A stretch of 64,000 bases of DNA from contig NZ_OCMS01000003.1 in assembly GCF_900215325.1 (NCBI RefSeq), forward strand, positions 310,001-374,000, read 5' to 3'. Below, one piece after another: positions 60,762 to 64,000 of this stretch (position 1 is its first letter; every line of letters starts with the position of its first letter). The translations under genes and the position numbers were made by a program. The notes below the pieces were generated by a model. The model searched no databases and was not told the DNA's origin. It saw nothing but the letters and a program-made list of their open reading frames with translations. The stretch is from Fibrobacter sp. UWB16 (GTDB lineage Bacteria > Fibrobacterota > Fibrobacteria > Fibrobacterales > Fibrobacteraceae).

Positions 60762-63212
60762 CTACTTCTTAAACGTTGGCTTCTTAAATCCCTTACCGTG
60801 TGAACGGCGGCTGGCGAGGTTTATCTCACCGCTGTTGAAGCGGTTCTTGTCTTCGATATTACGGTGTTCGCGGAACGGCGCATTCTGCTGGTTCCCGCGA
60901 CGATCATCAAAGCGATTGTCTCCGCGGCGGTTATCGAATGCGTTGTCACGGCGGTCAAAGTCGCGGCTGTCTCCACTGCGATTACCTCTCCAATCTTCGC
61001 GGCCATCCCTATGGAATCCGCGACGTTCTCCATCGCGTTCAAAACGGTCGCGACTCTCGCTGAATCCACGATTCTCGCCAAAGCGGTCGCGATTCTCGTT
61101 TCGCCAATTCTCGCGACCTTCTCCATTACGTTCAAAACGGTCTCCGCGACTTTCACTAAAGCGACCTTCGCGATTCTCGCGGAACCCGCGCGGGTTCTGC
61201 TGCTCCCTAAACGATTCGCGACCTTCATTAAAGTTACGATCTTCGCACCCTTCATCTCGCCAACGATTCTTGACTTTCTCTTTTTTGGGGCGCAACGCAT
61301 TCGTGCGTTCGTCGCGCTTTTGCATTTCGCGGTTGCGGAAGTCTTCGTTCTGCTCGCGTTCCTTGCTCGGGAAGTATTCCTTGCCCTCCGCCATTGCAGT
61401 ACGGCTTAGCAACAAACGGCTGACCTTACCCATCTTGAGGCGTTCCAAAACTTCTCGCAAGTGCGGGCGGTTTGCAGGAATGTACCAGAAGAAGAACTGC
61501 TTCTGGTTTGCTTTTTCTTCGGGCGTTTTGGCGACAAAGAGCGGTTTTCCGTCCGGCGTCATTTCGGCGTAGAACATCTCGGTGGCAATGGTCATCGGCG
61601 TTGGCGTAAAGTCTTGCACTTGTTCCAACTGGAAACCCAATTGCTTTGTTTCGAGTGCGAGTTCAGCCATGTCGGCTTCGGTGCATCCCGGATGGCTACT
61701 GATAAAGTACGGAATCAGCTGTTGCTTTTTGCCGATGCGTTTGCATTCGTCGTCAAAGAATTCCTTAAACTTGTGGAACAGCGTAAAGCTCGGCTTGCGC
61801 ATCAGTTTCAGCACGGCGTCGCTTGTGTGTTCCGGCGCCACTTTCAATCGGCCGCTCACATGGTAGTCGATGAGTTCGCGGGCGTATTCTTCGTGGTCCT
61901 TGCGGAGTTCTTCGTCATCCGTCTCCTGCAAGAGCATGTCGTAACGAACGCCACTTCCGATGAACAGGTGTTTCACTTTAGGATGGTTGCGCACTTCGCG
62001 GTACAGCTCCAAAATTTCTTTGTGGTGCGTGTCCATGTTGTCGCAAATCTTGGGCGTGAGGCAGCTTGCACGGGCGCACTTTTGGCAACGGCTCGGATCG
62101 CGGCCACGCATGTTGTACATGTTCGCACTGGGCCCGCCAAGGTCTGTAATCGTTCCGGCAAAGCCTTCCATATTCGTCACGATTTCGACTTCGCGCAGAA
62201 TGCTTTCGCGGCTACGGCTTGCGATGAACTTGCCCTGGTGCGCATTGATGGCGCAGAAACTGCAACCGCCAAAACAGCCACGGTGCGTGTTGATGCTGAA
62301 CTTGATCATGTCAAACGCCGGAATGTTGCCGCGTTTCTTGTAACGCGGGTGCGGTTCACGGGCGTAGGGATATTCAAAGCTTTCATCGAGTTCGCCGTAT
62401 TCGAGCGGCGGGTACGCTGGGTTAATCACCACGGTCTGTTCGGCGACATCTTGCAGAATGCGGTGCTGGAACCACTTGTTACATTCGATGTCCACCCGGC
62501 GGCAGTTCTCGATTTGGTTCCTCTTGCTTTCCAAACATTCTTCGTAGCTGTAGAGTCGCAAGTCTTCCCACTTGCTGTTCTTCGGGACATTTCCCTTGGG
62601 CGCCAAGTAGGCGGTTTGCGGAACGGAATTCAGGCTCGAGAACGGAACACCTTTTTTGAGCAAGCGAACGATTTCTTTGAGCGGCTTTTCGCCCATGCCG
62701 TAAACGAGAATGTCGGCCTGCGTATCGAACAGAATGCTCGGCTTGAGTTTGTTGCTCCAGTAGTCGTAATGCGTCACGCGGCGAAGGCTCGATTCGAGAC
62801 CGCCAATGAGCAATGGCACATCGGGGTAGAGCTTCTTTAAAATCTTGGCGTACGTGTATGTCGCATAATCCGGGCGGAAGCCGGCTTTGTTCCCCGGTGT
62901 AAAGGCGTCGTCACTGCGGAGGCGCTTTGCGGCGGTGTAGTGGTTCACCATGGAATCCATGCCGCTCGAAATCGCAAAGAAAAGTCTCGGCTTTCCAAGC
63001 TTCTTGAAATCGCGCAAGTCATCGCGCCAGTTCGGCTGCGGCAAAATCGCAACGCGCAAACCCTCATGTTCCAAAAGTCGCCCGACAACCGCATGCCCAA
63101 AGCAGGGGTGGTCCACGTAAGCGTCGGCGCTGATGATAATCACGTCAACGTAATCCCAACCGAGTTCGTCCAGGTCTTCTTTGCAAATGGGTAAAAATCG
63201 AGGATCGTACAT
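60762..63212 (-). CDS. YgiQ-family radical SAM protein with Arg-rich tail
   Basis: An 816-residue protein. The N-terminal domain (CKEDLDELGWDYVDVIIISA, LLIGGLESSLRRVTHYDYW) and the radical SAM site TNRGCFGGCSFCAINAHQG-like block (Cys-X3-Cys-X2-Cys) mark the YgiQ family (UPF0313), whose reaction is unknown. After about residue 610 a 200-residue tail is built of Arg, Glu, Asp, Asn, Gly and Phe repeats (for example RDRFERDGERRGFHRDGRED), ending KGFKKPTFKK. Such tails resemble RGG-type RNA-binding regions, as also on the RNase R in this window. Core family firm; the tail is unusual. Confidence 0.88.
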   Translation of the reverse strand: MYDPRFLPICKEDLDELGWDYVDVIIISADAYVDHPCFGHAVVGRLLEHEGLRVAILPQPNWRDDLRDFKKLGKPRLFFAISSGMDSMVNHYTAAKRLRSDDAFTPGNKAGFRPDYATYTYAKILKKLYPDVPLLIGGLESSLRRVTHYDYWSNKLKPSILFDTQADILVYGMGEKPLKEIVRLLKKGVPFSSLNSVPQTAYLAPKGNVPKNSKWEDLRLYSYEECLESKRNQIENCRRVDIECNKWFQHRILQDVAEQTVVINPAYPPLEYGELDESFEYPYAREPHPRYKKRGNIPAFDMIKFSINTHRGCFGGCSFCAINAHQGKFIASRSRESILREVEIVTNMEGFAGTITDLGGPSANMYNMRGRDPSRCQKCARASCLTPKICDNMDTHHKEILELYREVRNHPKVKHLFIGSGVRYDMLLQETDDEELRKDHEEYARELIDYHVSGRLKVAPEHTSDAVLKLMRKPSFTLFHKFKEFFDDECKRIGKKQQLIPYFISSHPGCTEADMAELALETKQLGFQLEQVQDFTPTPMTIATEMFYAEMTPDGKPLFVAKTPEEKANQKQFFFWYIPANRPHLREVLERLKMGKVSRLLLSRTAMAEGKEYFPSKEREQNEDFRNREMQKRDERTNALRPKKEKVKNRWRDEGCEDRNFNEGRESFREQQNPRGFRENREGRFSESRGDRFERNGEGRENWRNENRDRFGENRGFSESRDRFERDGERRGFHRDGREDWRGNRSGDSRDFDRRDNAFDNRRGDNRFDDRRGNQQNAPFREHRNIEDKNRFNSGEINLASRRSHGKGFKKPTFKK

Positions 63213-63288
63213 AATGGAACTTATGGGGTTAAAAAGTTTATAAGCCTAAAGATAGAAAACGCGCGCACTTGTGAAATTTATTTTCGTC

Positions 63289-64000
63289 TTATTCCGCTTT
63301 CCCTTTGATGCAACGGACGGAATACCCGTTCTCTTTTTCGGTTGCACCAAGGAGTGTTGTGTTTTCGTTGTCTTGGAATAAGGCGGCAAAGGCGTATAAC
63401 GAGAGCGTGTCCGTTGCAGACCAGAAAAATGTAGCTTCATTGAGGCCGACGTCGATCTCGTCGAAGAGTATGCCTGCACCAGTGACAGAAAAACCAAGGG
63501 CGTTTTCTCTCTCCTCTTCTTTGCTATCCCAGGAATCCGTCGCTTTTAATTTTGTGCCTGCGCAATCGTAAGCCCAGGTGCCATCATCTAAACGTTCTGT
63601 GTGGCAGGATTGCTCTTCAAGGAGTTCTTTCCAATCATCGACTGTGGGCAAGTGCCAGCCTTCCGGACAAGCTTTCTGTGCAGCTTCCCAAGTGTAGAGC
63701 CTTCCGTATTTTTTACAGTTTTCAGATTTCTTGTTGTAGCACCAGCTTGTTGACGGGTCTGTTTCTACGGCGTAGTTCATGTTCTGCGCCGTCCAGATGT
63801 GATTGCTGATAAAGAGAGTGCGGTAGACTTTGTTGTCTCGTTTATCCAAAAGTTCGCCGTAAGAGATTTCTGGATTTAGATAGTCCAACGTGACGCAGTC
63901 GTATTTGTCGCAGTCGTAAAAACGGAGTGATGCGCTCGATTTGGGCTTGTTTGCGCTCGAACTAGATTCGGGCGGTTCTGAGCTAGAGGAAATTTCCTTG
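63289..64000 (-). CDS. FISUMP-domain surface protein, N-terminus outside window
   Basis: At least 236 residues, open to the window edge. A poly-Ser linker (ISSSSEPPESSSSANKPKSS) precedes the FISUMP domain: VYRTLFISNHIWTAQNMNY, YGRLYTWEAAQKACPEGWHL, PTVDDWKELLE, FFWSATD and YSVRCIKG. FISUMP, the Fibrobacter succinogenes major paralogous domain, is found in many secreted or surface proteins of that genus; its exact job is not known. The signal peptide or lipobox should lie beyond 64000. The ATG-like start often called near 63888 is inside the domain. Confidence 0.9.
   Translation of the reverse strand, partial: KEISSSSEPPESSSSANKPKSSASLRFYDCDKYDCVTLDYLNPEISYGELLDKRDNKVYRTLFISNHIWTAQNMNYAVETDPSTSWCYNKKSENCKKYGRLYTWEAAQKACPEGWHLPTVDDWKELLEEQSCHTERLDDGTWAYDCAGTKLKATDSWDSKEEERENALGFSVTGAGILFDEIDVGLNEATFFWSATDTLSLYAFAALFQDNENTTLLGATEKENGYSVRCIKGKAE

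Noticed and set aside
61461-62840. A 459-codon plus-strand frame opposite the radical SAM gene
   Set aside because: Shadow of the YgiQ-family gene; no domain, no ribosome site.

Overview
The window looks like chromosomal DNA of a Fibrobacter species (Fibrobacterota). The evidence is a cut-off FISUMP-domain surface protein behind a poly-Ser linker at the right end, a second poly-Ser lipoprotein linker, Gram-negative envelope genes together with a DivIVA homologue, and many short dispersed repeats of the ATTCCCGC..GCGGGAAT and CGTCATYCTGAG types between genes. I saw no rRNA or tRNA genes, CRISPR array, transposase or prophage.

Layout. 0.1-21.4 kb is a metal (probably iron-siderophore) uptake locus: a two-subunit ABC transporter of exporter fold on the minus strand, then lipoprotein-TonB receptor-feoA-feoB, a second receptor-lipoprotein pair, tonB-exbB-exbD joined to an MMPL permease, a LolA-like periplasmic protein and a DUF1302-like barrel, and an AraC-type regulator. 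Three promoter regions share a ~29-bp motif, and the araC promoter carries a related half-site, which suggests one regulon. 21.5-25.5 kb is a minus-strand operon divIVA-DUF167-degenerate GGDEF-active GGDEF. 25.8-28.4 kb is rpmH-rnpA-yidD-yidC; rnpA has no ATG, GTG or TTG in front of its conserved N-terminus. 28.6-44.0 kb is housekeeping: two cell-wall lipoprotein enzymes (GH3 and S66), sbcC-sbcD, an outer-membrane protein, a lipoprotein-histidine phosphatase fusion, an RgpF-like protein, rnr, plsC and glucokinase.

44.1-59.5 kb is a defence island. A type I restriction-modification operon reads hsdM-hsdS-three AbiTii paralogues, then two noncoding structured stretches around a small orphan gene, then hsdR. 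Beside it, divergently, lies an AT-rich three-gene operon: a GIY-YIG-like protein, an SMC/ABC-type ATPase and a zinc-ribbon HNH nuclease. This resembles Septu (PtuA-PtuB) but has an extra GIY-YIG gene. It is the best candidate for an undescribed system. A broken gene remnant and a Fic-fold protein with altered catalytic residues close the island. 59.6-64.0 kb holds prmA, a YgiQ-type radical SAM protein with a long Arg-rich tail, and the truncated FISUMP gene.

Functional reading. In the left part, receptors and surface lipoproteins would capture a chelate, TonB-ExbBD would energise outer-membrane passage, the ABC pair would move the chelate across the inner membrane and FeoAB would take ferrous iron, all probably controlled by the AraC protein. 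This pathway is inferred from families and context; no substrate can be read from the sequence.
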